Below, one piece after another: positions 1 through 6,677 of a stretch of 13,206 nt of DNA (the stretch's first letter is position 1; every line of letters starts with the position of its first letter). The notes under the pieces were generated by a model. It was not told the origin of the DNA, made no database searches, and saw only the letters and a program-made list of their open reading frames with translations. This stretch comes from Actinomycetota bacterium. Its GTDB lineage: Bacteria > Actinomycetota > Thermoleophilia > Gaiellales > Gaiellaceae. The position numbers were made by a program, and so were the translations under genes. Where the stretch lies: positions 1 to 13,206 of the forward strand of contig VAXK01000067.1 of assembly GCA_005885565.1 (NCBI GenBank), given 5' to 3'.

Positions 1-235
<235 letters not shown>

Positions 236-292
236 AGAACACGCGGAAGCTGCTATGGAGTTTTGAAGGTGTGCGCCTCGCGCACGCGACAA
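236..292 (+). other. 23S-5S internal transcribed spacer with hairpin
   Basis: This short spacer separates 23S and 5S. It contains a perfect 6-bp hairpin, GTGCGC (271-276) and GCGCAC (280-285), around a CTC loop. Such stems usually serve rRNA processing. No tRNA is present in it. Confidence 0.6.
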
Positions 293-408
<116 letters not shown>

Positions 409-415
409 TACGTTC

Positions 416-445
416 GGAGGGCCGCGAGAGCGGCCCTTCTCGTTT
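416..445 (+). terminator. Intrinsic terminator of the rRNA operon
   Basis: A perfect 8-bp GC-rich stem, AGGGCCGC (418-425) and GCGGCCCT (430-437), closes a GAGA tetraloop of the GNRA type. It is followed by TCTCGTTT, which is T-rich but interrupted. It lies directly after 5S and abuts the stop codon of the convergent protease gene. It may also block read-through from the minus strand, although no T tract is seen in that direction. Confidence 0.75.
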
Positions 446-1311
446 CAGGCGGCTCGAAGCTTCTCGTGCCAACCCGGATCGAGAGCGCGGAGACGCCGGA
501 CGCGCTCCGAGACCGGCGGATGAGTCGCGAAGAGCGCGGCCAGGCCCTCCTCGGCAAACGGGTTGATCGTGTACAGCGGCTCCGTCGCCGGACTTCCCTC
601 GAAGTGGACGAGCTCGTTCGCCTGCTCGAGGCGCACGAGCGCGTCCGCAAGGCCGTGCGGCGAGCCACACAGCTGCGCTGCGGCCGCGTCGGCGGCGAAC
701 TCGCGCTTCGGCGAGAGTAGGAGGTGCACGAACGCGGCGGCCACCGGTCCGAGCACGAAGAGGAGCGCGCGTGCGAGCCACCCGCCGAGACGGCTCGTCT
801 CGACGACGGCCGCGGCGATCACGACGGCGGAGGTCTGGACGACGACGTCGCGGTTCCGCACGTGGGCGAGCTCGTGCGCGATCACCCCTTCGAGCTCCGC
901 GGGGGTCAGCGCGGAGACGAGCCCGGCGCTGACGACGAGCACAGAGGCACGCGGTCCTCGGCCGGCCGCGAGGGCGCGCGGGTGCCCGTCCGCGATCAGG
1001 TACAGACGCGGCTTCAGCACGCCAGCAACTGCCGCGAGCCGCTCGATCGCCGAGTGCAGGACGGGCGCCTCGCCGAGCGGAAGCTCGCGCGCGCCGACGA
1101 GCCCGAGCGCGACGCGGTCCGAGTACCAGTAGGCGCCGCCGGCGAGAAGGAGCGCGCAGAAGACGAGGATCGACAGAAGCCGGTAGCCGCCGGCCGCGAA
1201 GCCGATCGCACCGAGAAGTGCGCACGCGCCGAGAACGAGCGCCCACGCCTTCAGGACGTTGGCGAGAACCGGAAGAACGTTTCGTCGCATCGGCGTCACG
1301 GCGCCGTTCAA
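445..1311 (-). CDS. HtpX-like M48 family membrane zinc metalloprotease
   Basis: This is a predicted integral-membrane endopeptidase; HtpX-type enzymes degrade damaged membrane proteins. The N-terminus holds two hydrophobic segments (about residues 15-37 and 43-60). The zinc motif HELAH is at 146-150, followed by VRNRD. A second hydrophobic stretch (about 160-198) precedes KREFAAD, whose Glu204 is the expected third zinc ligand. The C-terminal FATHPPVSERVRRL is typical of HtpX. The length of 288 aa matches the family. The usual NAFA-type strand is altered (DGHPRALAAGRGPR). The start shown is TTG, overlapping the upstream stop as TTGA. An alternative ATG lies 7 codons in, at 1290, giving MRRNVLPVL. 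Neither start has a clear Shine-Dalgarno sequence, so translation is probably coupled to the small gene upstream. Confidence 0.9.
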   Translation of the reverse strand: MNGAVTPMRRNVLPVLANVLKAWALVLGACALLGAIGFAAGGYRLLSILVFCALLLAGGAYWYSDRVALGLVGARELPLGEAPVLHSAIERLAAVAGVLKPRLYLIADGHPRALAAGRGPRASVLVVSAGLVSALTPAELEGVIAHELAHVRNRDVVVQTSAVVIAAAVVETSRLGGWLARALLFVLGPVAAAFVHLLLSPKREFAADAAAAQLCGSPHGLADALVRLEQANELVHFEGSPATEPLYTINPFAEEGLAALFATHPPVSERVRRLRALDPGWHEKLRAA

Positions 1312-1556
1312 GGTTCGTCGTCGCGATCGTCCTCGGCGAGCCCGCGCGGAGGCCAGTCCGGCTCGGGAGCGTCGCAGCGACTCGAGCAGTGAAGCGAGGC
1401 GATGTTCTGGAGGGGGACGAGAATGTGGCCGTTGAGCTCGATATGGGCCACGTCTTCGACGTAGCAGTAGGCGGTGAGCACGCCCTCCTGGTACTCGCCG
1501 CCGAACAGAGCGACCTCGACCTGCTCGCCTTTGTACTTGCTCGTGTAGTCCTCCAC
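1308..1556 (-). CDS. Small conserved-looking protein of unknown function (82 aa)
   Basis: I do not recognise this protein. Residues about 10-56 alternate as short beta-strands (QVEVALFGGEYQEGVLTAY, HIELNGHILVPLQNIASL), which resembles a small Sm- or SH3-like barrel. The last 25 residues are acidic and probably disordered, preceded by a CSSRC pair of cysteines. The start is GTG at 1556, placed 8 nt after a TAGACT element, suggesting a leaderless transcript. Its TGA overlaps the TTG of the M48 protease, so the two are very likely one operon. Codon choice is consistent with a real gene: the opposite frame gives low-complexity Arg-rich protein. A role beside the protease, such as adaptor or regulator, is only a guess. 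Confidence 0.7.
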   Translation of the reverse strand: MEDYTSKYKGEQVEVALFGGEYQEGVLTAYCYVEDVAHIELNGHILVPLQNIASLHCSSRCDAPEPDWPPRGLAEDDRDDEP

Positions 1557-1564
1557 CGGAAGTC

Positions 1565-1570
1565 AGTCTA
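1565..1570 (-). promoter_or_regulatory. -10 element of the minus-strand small gene/protease unit
   Basis: TAGACT on the minus strand fits the actinobacterial TANNNT -10 pattern. It is 8 nt before the GTG at 1556, so transcription would start at or next to the start codon. No convincing -35 is visible. The element sits in a 76-bp divergent intergenic region shared with the dehydrogenase gene. Confidence 0.45.
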
Positions 1571-1619
1571 ACGAGCGGGTTTTGGCGCTCCCGACGGCGA
1601 GCCGGTAGGCCGCGCCGTC

Positions 1620-1625
1620 TACGCT
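1620..1625 (+). promoter_or_regulatory. -10 element of the short-chain dehydrogenase gene
   Basis: TACGCT lies exactly 7 nt before the GTG at 1633, the spacing expected if the mRNA begins at the start codon. The same hexamer at the same distance precedes dgt. There is no Shine-Dalgarno sequence between it and the GTG, and no clear -35. Confidence 0.45.
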
Positions 1626-1632
1626 AGCCGGC

Positions 1633-2418
1633 GTGGATCTCGGCCTTCGCGACCGCGTGTGCCTCATCACCGGCTCGACGAGCGGAATCGGCCTGGCGAC
1701 TGCTCGGCTGCTGGCCGAGGAGGGAGCGCGGGTCGTCGTCTGTGGACGTGACCCAGGTCGCGTCGAGCGCGCGCGACGCGAGGCGGGCGCCGAGCTCGGC
1801 GTCGTGTGCGATCTCGCCGAGTCGGGCGGCCCTGATGCGCTCCTGGCGGAGGCGGCCGAGGCGCTCGGCCCGGTGCGGTGTGTCGTCAACAACGTCGGCG
1901 TTGCGTACCAGATGCGGTTCGAGGAGCTGACGGATCTCCAATGGGACGAGATGTGGCAGCTGAACGTCATGAGCTACGTGCGGACGATCCGGGCGGCGCT
2001 GCCGACCCTGCGTGACGGCGGCGGGGGCGTGATCGTGAACGTCTCGTCGACGGCCGGGAAACGGCCCTCCACGGGAATGCCGAACTATTCGGTGACGAAA
2101 GCGGCCGTTCTCTCGCTCTCGCGACTCGTCGCCGACCTGTACGCAAGGGATGGCGTGCGCTGCAACGCCGTCACGCCGGGGCCGACGGCGACGGACGCCT
2201 GGCTCGGCGACGGCGGCCTGGCCGACCAGCAGGCAGCGGCGAGTGGCAAGACGAAGGCGGAGGTGCTGGAGGCGGTGGGTAACGGTCGGCCTCTGGGACG
2301 CCTCGCGGAGCCGGACGAGATCGCCGCCGTCGTCGCGTTCCTCTGCTCGGACCGGGCGCGGTACGTGACCGGCGCGGCGTGGAGCGCGGACGGTGGAACG
2401 GTTCCGATCATCATCTGA
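1633..2418 (+). CDS. Short-chain dehydrogenase/reductase (classical SDR)
   Basis: This is a soluble NAD(P)-dependent oxidoreductase with a Rossmann fold. The cofactor-binding glycine motif TGSTSGIG is at residues 13-20. Arg39 directly after the second strand (CGRD) suggests an NADP preference. NNVG (86-89) replaces the usual NNAG. The catalytic set is visible: Asn111, Ser139 in NVSSTAG, Tyr152 and Lys156 in YSVTK. PGP follows at 182-184, and the C-terminal YVTGAAWSADGG is characteristic of classical SDRs. The length of 261 aa is normal. Its substrate cannot be told from sequence; relatives are often annotated as 3-oxoacyl-ACP reductase-like. GTG was chosen as start because the Rossmann strand begins about 8 residues later and a -10 element sits 7 nt upstream. 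It appears monocistronic. Confidence 0.93.
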   Translation: MDLGLRDRVCLITGSTSGIGLATARLLAEEGARVVVCGRDPGRVERARREAGAELGVVCDLAESGGPDALLAEAAEALGPVRCVVNNVGVAYQMRFEELTDLQWDEMWQLNVMSYVRTIRAALPTLRDGGGGVIVNVSSTAGKRPSTGMPNYSVTKAAVLSLSRLVADLYARDGVRCNAVTPGPTATDAWLGDGGLADQQAAASGKTKAEVLEAVGNGRPLGRLAEPDEIAAVVAFLCSDRARYVTGAAWSADGGTVPIII

Positions 2419-2428
2419 GCCGAGGCAG

Positions 2429-2440
2429 CGGACATGTCCG
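2429..2440. promoter_or_regulatory. 12-bp perfect palindrome, possible operator
   Basis: CGGACATGTCCG is fully self-complementary and lies 11 nt after the dehydrogenase stop codon. A half-site CGGACA recurs at 2460-2465. The binding protein is unknown, and a chance occurrence is possible in GC-rich DNA. Confidence 0.3.
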
Positions 2441-2553
2441 ATCGGGCGGCAAAACAGGCCGGACAACGCCGAGAACTCGACACGAGATCGGCACGCACCT
2501 GTCACCCGCGCCGGCGGCGCGCTCGGTAGCGTGAGAATCCCATGCCGCACCCC

Positions 2554-2577
2554 GGGAGGGTGGGGGTTGGGGATGGG
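2554..2577 (+). other. Putative G-quadruplex motif upstream of dgt
   Basis: Five runs of three or more G (2554-2556, 2558-2560, 2562-2566, 2569-2572, 2575-2577) are separated by loops of only 1-2 nt. This satisfies the standard quadruplex rule with one run to spare. It is on the coding strand, about 117 nt before the dgt start codon. Confidence 0.55.
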
Positions 2578-2680
2578 TCCCGCCCAGGCTCGCCGCGCCG
2601 CCCGTCGGCCGCGCCCGGCGCGCGAGTCCCTGCCGCGCGACACCGAACTCGTGCCGGACGGCGCCGCCCGCGCCAGCCAC

Positions 2681-2686
2681 TACGCT
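2681..2686 (+). promoter_or_regulatory. -10 element of dgt
   Basis: TACGCT lies 7 nt before the GTG at 2694, identical in sequence and spacing to the element before the dehydrogenase at 1620. This suggests a leaderless dgt mRNA. A weak CGGACG at 2655-2660 is too far away to be a good -35. Confidence 0.45.
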
Positions 2687-2693
2687 TGACGCG

Positions 2694-3647
2694 GTGCGCG
2701 AGGTCGCCGGAACCGTCGTCGAGGCCTTCGAGGCCCGCGTTCGCGAGCACGAGGAGCGGTGGCTATCTCCGCTCGCCGTCCGCTCGTACGAGACGCGCGG
2801 GCGTGCGCGCCCGGAGCCCGAATCGCGGCTCCGCACGCCGTTCCAGCGCGACCGCGATCGCATCCTGCACTCGAAGCCGTTCCGCCGCCTGAAGGGGAAG
2901 ACGCAGGTCTTCATCGACCCGGCGGGCGACCACTACCGGACGCGCATGACGCACACGCTCGAGACGACGGCGATCGCACGCGTGGTCGCGCGCGCGCTGC
3001 GTCTGAACGAGGATCTCGTCGAGGCCGTCGGCCTCGGGCACGACGTGGGACACCCGCCGTTCGGCCACGCCGGAGAGGACGCACTGGATGCCGCGCTCTC
3101 GTCCAGGTTCGGCCGGCGCTTCCGCCACAACGAGCAATCGCTCCGCATCGCGCGGTCGCTGAACCTCACCGCGGAGGTGTGCGACGGCATCCTCACCCAC
3201 ACCGGGTCAGAGGAGCCCGAGACGCTGGAGGGCAAGCTCGTTCGCCTCGTCGACCGCGTCGCCTACATCAACCACGACATCGACGACGCGATCCGGTTCG
3301 GAACGCTCGCGGCCGAGGATCTGCCTCGGCGCGAGGTCGAGCTTCTCGGCGAGACCGGCTCGCGGCGGATCGACACGCTGGTCCAGGACCTCGTCGAGAC
3401 GTCGGACCGGGAGGGTGACGTGGCGCAGAGCGAGGAGATCGGCAGCGCGATGCTCGCTCTCCGCGCGTTCATGTTCGAGCACGTCTACCTCGCGCCTCAC
3501 GCACAGGCGGAGCACGCACGCGCCCGCGAGGTCGTCCAGACGATCTTCGACCACCTCGCGGCTCGCGGCGACGGCGCCGACGAGATCGCCGACTTCGTCG
3601 CGGGGATGACCGACCGCTTCGCGCTCGAGTTCGCGGTGGGCCTCTGA
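2694..3647 (+). CDS. dgt: Deoxyguanosinetriphosphate triphosphohydrolase-like protein (HD domain dNTPase)
   Basis: This cytosolic HD-superfamily enzyme is predicted to hydrolyse dNTPs to deoxynucleoside plus triphosphate, balancing or lowering dNTP pools. The N-terminal block RTPFQRDRDRILHSKPFRRL (47-66) is typical of the family. The metal site is visible as His87 in RMTHTLE, His116-Asp117 in GLGHDVGHPPFGH, and Asp187 in LVDRVAYINHD. HNEQSL (145-150) is also conserved. At 317 aa it is shorter than many type-2 homologues, with the loss at the C-terminus. It lies directly upstream of dnaG in the same direction, a pairing familiar from actinobacteria that ties dNTP control to replication. GTG at 2694 is preferred because of the adjacent -10 element. 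No Shine-Dalgarno sequence is present. Confidence 0.93.
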   Translation: MREVAGTVVEAFEARVREHEERWLSPLAVRSYETRGRARPEPESRLRTPFQRDRDRILHSKPFRRLKGKTQVFIDPAGDHYRTRMTHTLETTAIARVVARALRLNEDLVEAVGLGHDVGHPPFGHAGEDALDAALSSRFGRRFRHNEQSLRIARSLNLTAEVCDGILTHTGSEEPETLEGKLVRLVDRVAYINHDIDDAIRFGTLAAEDLPRREVELLGETGSRRIDTLVQDLVETSDREGDVAQSEEIGSAMLALRAFMFEHVYLAPHAQAEHARAREVVQTIFDHLAARGDGADEIADFVAGMTDRFALEFAVGL

Positions 3648-3688
3648 TCCACAGGCGGCGCGCAACCTGAGGATTTCGCGACGTTCTT

Positions 3689-3708
3689 CCCGCTCCTAGC
3701 GGGCTTTT
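3689..3708 (+). terminator. Probable intrinsic terminator after dgt
   Basis: A perfect 6-bp stem, CCCGCT (3689-3694) and AGCGGG (3698-3703), with a 3-nt CCT loop, is followed by CTTTT. It starts 42 nt after the dgt stop. If functional, dnaG must have its own promoter in 3709-3830. Confidence 0.6.
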
Positions 3709-3729
3709 CATCAACAGGGGACGTCCGGA

Positions 3730-3761
3730 GTGGGTGCGAACATGGGTTTCGTTGTGGGTGC
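3730..3761 (+). repeat. Direct repeat GTGGGTGC in the dnaG leader
   Basis: GTGGGTGC occurs at 3730-3737 and 3754-3761, a 24-bp period of slightly over two helix turns. Similar bases follow each copy (GAACATGG and AAATGG). It lies between the dgt terminator and dnaG, so it could be a regulator site. No clean -35/-10 pair was found nearby. Confidence 0.35.
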
Positions 3762-3836
3762 AAATGGCGGTGATCGGCCGAGGTCGCGGGGGCGTTCTCC
3801 ACACGGTTGCGGCACGGTGCCGGAGGAGTCATGACT

Positions 3837-5558
3837 ATGCCGTTGTCCCAGCAGGCCGCTCAGCCGCGACCGCGGCTCTCAGGCGCTCCCCGGTCGGCCC
3901 GGCCTGGTGGGCGCATCAAGGACTCGTCCGTCGAGCAGGTCAAGGCTGCCGCCGACATGGCCGCCGTCGTATCCGCGCGGACGCAGCTGCGGCGAGTCGG
4001 GGCGCGCTACCTCGGCCGCTGCCCGTTCCACGACGAGCGGACGCCGAGCTTCTCCGTGAACGCGACGGACAAGCTCTACTACTGCTTCGGCTGCGGGGCG
4101 AAGGGCGACCTGATCACGTTCGTCCGGGAGACGGAGCATCTGGACTTCGTCGGCGCGATCGAGTGGCTCGCCGACCGCGTCAGCGTCCCGCTCGAGTACG
4201 AGGAGATCTCGCCGGAGCAGGACGCACGGCGCCGCCACCGCGAGCGGCTGCTCGAGGTCCTCGCCGCCGCCGCGCGCTACTACGAGCGGTACCTCTGGGA
4301 CTCGCCCGCAGGCGCGCTCGCGCGCGACTACCTGACCGGCCGCGGCCTGCGCGAGGAGGTCTGCCGCGAGTACCGGCTCGGCCTCGCCCCGGGCGGCCAG
4401 ACACTCACGCGAAAGGCCCGGGAGAAGGGGTTCACACCGGCCGAGCTCGCCGCGGCCGGCCTCGCCAACCGGCGCGGCAACGACTACTTCTCGCGCCGAC
4501 TGCTCTTCCCGCTGGCCGACGCCCGCGGACGAGTGGTTGGCTTCCAGGCGCGCAAGCTCCACGACGACGACCCGCTGCACGCCAAGTACGTGAACTCCCC
4601 GGAAGGCGAGCTCTTCCGGAAGGGTGATCTCCTGTACGGGCTCGACCGCGCTCGGACGGCGATCGCGCGCGAGGACCGCGCGCTCGTCGTCGAGGGGAAT
4701 CCCGACGTCCTCGCGCTGCGCCAGGCCGCGCTCGAGCCGGTCGTGGCGGCGATGGGAACGGCGCTGACTGAGGGCCAGCTGAAGGAGCTCGGGCGACTGA
4801 CGAAGCGCCTCTGGCTCTGCTTCGACGGCGACGCCGCCGGCGAGGCGGCCACCCTGCGCGGGATGGAGCTCGCCGTGCGGGCGGGATTCGACGTGCAGGT
4901 GCTGACGCTTCCGCCCGGCAAGGATCCGGCGGACCTAGCGGAGGGATTCGAGCGGCGACTCGCGGAAGCGGAGAGCTTCATGACGTATCGCGTGCGAGTC
5001 GAGGTCGCTCGTGCTCCCGACCGCCAGAGCGCCTTCGTGGCCGTCCAGGAGTTCCTCTCGCGCTGCCCGGATTCGCTCCAGCGTGAGGAGGCGAAGGCGG
5101 TTGCGACAGATCTGCTCGGACTGCCGAGGGATCTCCAGGCGGGGCTCGCGTCGCGGAGGTACGCGGGCGAGCCGAGCCGATCGGCCGTCTCCGTTCGGGT
5201 CATCGACGCGGACGAGCGCCGCGAGCGGGACGCCCTCGCCGGAGTCCTCGCCCATCCGGAGCTTCGGCCGATCCTCGCGGACCTCGGACCGGAGCACTTC
5301 GATTCGCCGCTCCACCGTGAGCTCCGGGAGCTGCTGCTCGACGGGGACGAGGGCAAGGAGCGGGTCACGCCTCTCCTCGCGGAGCTCGACGCGCGTGCCG
5401 CGGCCGACGGCATCGACGAGCGGACGGCGAGGGAGCTGCTGCTCCGGCTGCGCGAGCGCCGGCTCAGGCGCGAGCTCGCGGACGCCGAAGGGGGGCGGCT
5501 GCTCGACCTCCAGCAGGCGCTCGCGAAGGTGCGCAGCGCCTTCCTCGAGCTGGCCTGA
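3837..5558 (+). CDS. dnaG: DNA primase
   Basis: This enzyme makes RNA primers for lagging-strand synthesis at the replication fork and acts with the replicative helicase. With this start (MPLSQQAAQP) it is 573 aa. The N-terminal CHC2 zinc-binding domain shows Cys62, His65, Cys83 and Cys86 (CPFHDERTPSF, YYCFGCG). The catalytic core includes YFSRRLLFPLAD (217-228) and a TOPRIM domain with Glu286 and Asp290 in VVEGNPDVLAL and the acidic pair in FDGDAAGEAA (329-338). EGNPD replaces the common EGYMD but keeps both acidic residues. The C-terminal third is a charged helical helicase-interaction region. GGAGGAG at 3822-3828 is 8 nt before ATG 3837; ATG 3831 is only 2 nt away, so 3837 is favoured. The longer TTG form at 3807 lacks support. 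Confidence 0.96.
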   Translation: MPLSQQAAQPRPRLSGAPRSARPGGRIKDSSVEQVKAAADMAAVVSARTQLRRVGARYLGRCPFHDERTPSFSVNATDKLYYCFGCGAKGDLITFVRETEHLDFVGAIEWLADRVSVPLEYEEISPEQDARRRHRERLLEVLAAAARYYERYLWDSPAGALARDYLTGRGLREEVCREYRLGLAPGGQTLTRKAREKGFTPAELAAAGLANRRGNDYFSRRLLFPLADARGRVVGFQARKLHDDDPLHAKYVNSPEGELFRKGDLLYGLDRARTAIAREDRALVVEGNPDVLALRQAALEPVVAAMGTALTEGQLKELGRLTKRLWLCFDGDAAGEAATLRGMELAVRAGFDVQVLTLPPGKDPADLAEGFERRLAEAESFMTYRVRVEVARAPDRQSAFVAVQEFLSRCPDSLQREEAKAVATDLLGLPRDLQAGLASRRYAGEPSRSAVSVRVIDADERRERDALAGVLAHPELRPILADLGPEHFDSPLHRELRELLLDGDEGKERVTPLLAELDARAAADGIDERTARELLLRLRERRLRRELADAEGGRLLDLQQALAKVRSAFLELA

Positions 5559-5582
5559 CGGCGGCGCGGGCCCGGCTACACT
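5555..5582 (+). promoter_or_regulatory. Promoter of tRNA-Asn
   Basis: A -35-like CTGACG (5555-5560) and a -10 TACACT (5577-5582) are separated by 16 nt. The -35 element includes the TGA stop of dnaG. The mature tRNA 5' end is 20 nt after the -10, leaving a short leader to be removed by RNase P. Confidence 0.5.
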
Positions 5583-5602
5583 ACGCGCGCCGAAGGCGCC
5601 GT

Positions 5603-5677
<75 letters not shown>

Positions 5678-5695
5678 CCACGAGGGTCGTTCGAG

Positions 5696-5719
5696 GTTGC
5701 CGCTCTGCGGCAACTTTTT
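5696..5719 (+). terminator. Intrinsic terminator of tRNA-Asn
   Basis: A perfect 8-bp stem, GTTGCCGC (5696-5703) and GCGGCAAC (5707-5714), with a TCT loop is followed directly by five T residues. This is a textbook rho-independent terminator 21 nt after the tRNA, and the strongest in the window. Confidence 0.92.
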
Positions 5720-5731
5720 CGAGGTTAGCCC

Positions 5732-6607
5732 TTGAATATCTTGCGGAATCGCCATACAGTCCGGCGCGGAGAGGGGGAGAGCGGCACGAGCGAGGGTTCG
5801 GGAGACGCGAGAAGGCGCCTGCTTCGGCGGTTGACCGCCGGAGCGCTCGTCGTCGTCGCGATGGTGAGCCTCGCGGCGATCGGCTACGCGAGCGGTCGCG
5901 GCCTGCTCGGCTACACGTACGGCTACCAGTACCAGTACTGCACCGGGCCTTCGGCGCAGTACCAGTACTGCTCGACGACAACGACGACGACTCCGACGAC
6001 GACCACGACCGCCTCCACCACGACAACGAGCTCGACGACATCGACGACGACCCGGTCCACGACGTCGACGACGTCGTCCAGCACCACGTCGAGCACGAGC
6101 ACGACGACGCGGCCGACGACGAGCACTTCCACGAGCACCTCGACCTCGACGACGACGCGTCCGACGACGAGCACGACCTCGTCGAGCAGCAGCACGAGCA
6201 CGACGACGCCGAAGCCCGGCAAGGGGTGCGGCGACAAAAACCACCCGCACGACCGCCGCTACCAGTGCCAGGTGAACGTCAACGACGTCACGAAGAACGA
6301 GGGCAACTCGGGCTACACGGACTTCAACTTCACGATCACGCTCTCGGACTTCCCGATCGACGCGGTGACGCTGAGGTACTGGGTCCAGTCCGAGTCGGCC
6401 GTCGCCGGATCCGACTTCGTCCCGGTCCCCGGCACCGTCAACGTCACGTTCAATCCCGGCGTGAAGGCCAAGACGTTCACCGTGAAAGTGAAGGGAGACC
6501 GGGTACGCGAGCTGAACGAGAGGTTCTTCTTCAACCTCGCCGGCGTCAGCTCCAACGCCTACTTCGGCAAGTACCAGGGCAAGGGCACGATCCTGAACGA
6601 CGACTAG
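5732..6607 (+). CDS. Secreted Calx-beta domain protein with Ser/Thr-rich linker
   Basis: This is predicted to be exported and to act outside the cell, probably in calcium-dependent adhesion or structure; that role is known for Calx-beta domains in general and is not shown here. Residues 27-55 form a signal: ARRRLLRR followed by a hydrophobic run. ARRRLLR loosely fits the Tat consensus, but Sec export is equally possible. Next is a Tyr/Gln-rich patch with QYQYC twice (66-70, 76-80), a Ser/Thr linker (81-159) likely to be extended or glycosylated, and a Cys-containing hinge (CGDKNHPHDRRYQC). One Calx-beta domain fills 182-291, ending exactly at GTILNDD. The start is TTG at 5732 with GAGG (5721-5724) 7 nt upstream. 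A later TTG at 5831 is possible but would remove the Arg-rich signal head. It lies 12 nt after the tRNA terminator and needs its own promoter, which is not clear. Confidence 0.85.
   Translation: MNILRNRHTVRRGEGESGTSEGSGDARRRLLRRLTAGALVVVAMVSLAAIGYASGRGLLGYTYGYQYQYCTGPSAQYQYCSTTTTTTPTTTTTASTTTTSSTTSTTTRSTTSTTSSSTTSSTSTTTRPTTSTSTSTSTSTTTRPTTSTTSSSSSTSTTTPKPGKGCGDKNHPHDRRYQCQVNVNDVTKNEGNSGYTDFNFTITLSDFPIDAVTLRYWVQSESAVAGSDFVPVPGTVNVTFNPGVKAKTFTVKVKGDRVRELNERFFFNLAGVSSNAYFGKYQGKGTILNDD
5972..6208 (+). repeat. Low-complexity Thr/Ser codon repeat (ACG/AGC-rich)
   Basis: About 79 codons of nearly pure Thr and Ser are written mostly with ACG, ACC, TCG and AGC. This produces a GACGAC-like slippery tract. 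Two near-identical copies of a TTTRPTTST segment, near 6101-6125 and 6149-6173, are 48 bp apart and differ by one base over about 25. The tract can expand or contract by slippage without breaking the frame if multiples of three change. Confidence 0.8.
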
Positions 6608-6611
6608 TCGC

Positions 6612-6642
6612 GCGACGCGTCTCGTCGCCGACGTCTCTTTCT
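6612..6642 (+). terminator. Weak possible terminator after the Calx-beta gene
   Basis: A 6-bp stem, GCGACG (6612-6617) and CGTCGC (6623-6628), with a 5-nt loop is followed at some distance by the T-rich TCTCTTTCTT. The gap between stem and T tract makes this only a weak candidate. Confidence 0.25.
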
Positions 6643-6670
6643 TGACACGCGAGGAGGGCTGTGGCGTAAA
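6642..6670 (+). promoter_or_regulatory. Candidate promoter of the molybdenum hydroxylase operon
   Basis: A perfect TTGACA -35 (6642-6647) is followed after 17 nt by CGTAAA (6665-6670), a poor -10, then 7 nt to the ATG at 6678. The same 7-nt -10-to-start distance is seen for two other genes here. GAGGAGGG at 6651-6658 is 19 nt from the ATG, too far to act as a normal ribosome binding site. Confidence 0.4.
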
Positions 6671-6677
6671 TCGCGCC

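Larger units (their letters stand above)
2419..2680 (+). other. Gene-free intergenic region with palindrome and G-rich tract
   Basis: No credible gene is seen here on either strand; open frames in it are Arg/Pro-rich and shadow-like. It holds a perfect palindrome CGGACATGTCCG (2429-2440), a second CGGACA half-site at 2460-2465, and a five-run G-rich block at 2554-2577. No clear intrinsic terminator for the upstream dehydrogenase is visible. Confidence 0.6.

Noticed and set aside
2393..2750. Small genes in the region between the dehydrogenase and dgt
   Set aside because: All frames there are Arg/Pro/Gly-rich, lack ribosome sites and overlap dgt or the dehydrogenase. The composition fits non-coding GC-rich DNA.
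5732..5760. TTGAAT-N17-TACAGT as promoter inside the Calx-beta gene
   Set aside because: It would start transcription near 5767, after the TTG start, and force a start at TTG 5831 that loses the Arg-rich signal head. It is kept only as an alternative.
5976..6208. CRISPR-like or satellite array
   Set aside because: The repeats are codon-level Thr/Ser low complexity in one frame, with no fixed repeat-spacer pattern.
5923..6237. Minus-strand frame of Val/Glu/Asp-rich repeats opposite the Thr/Ser linker
   Set aside because: It is simply the complement of the ACG/AGC repeat and has no domain or ribosome site.
6642..6677. TTG 6642 as start of the FAD subunit
   Set aside because: The TTG is part of a perfect TTGACA -35 and the added 12 residues are not family-like. 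ATG 6678 begins MLLREVEYARPAS, the normal N-terminus.
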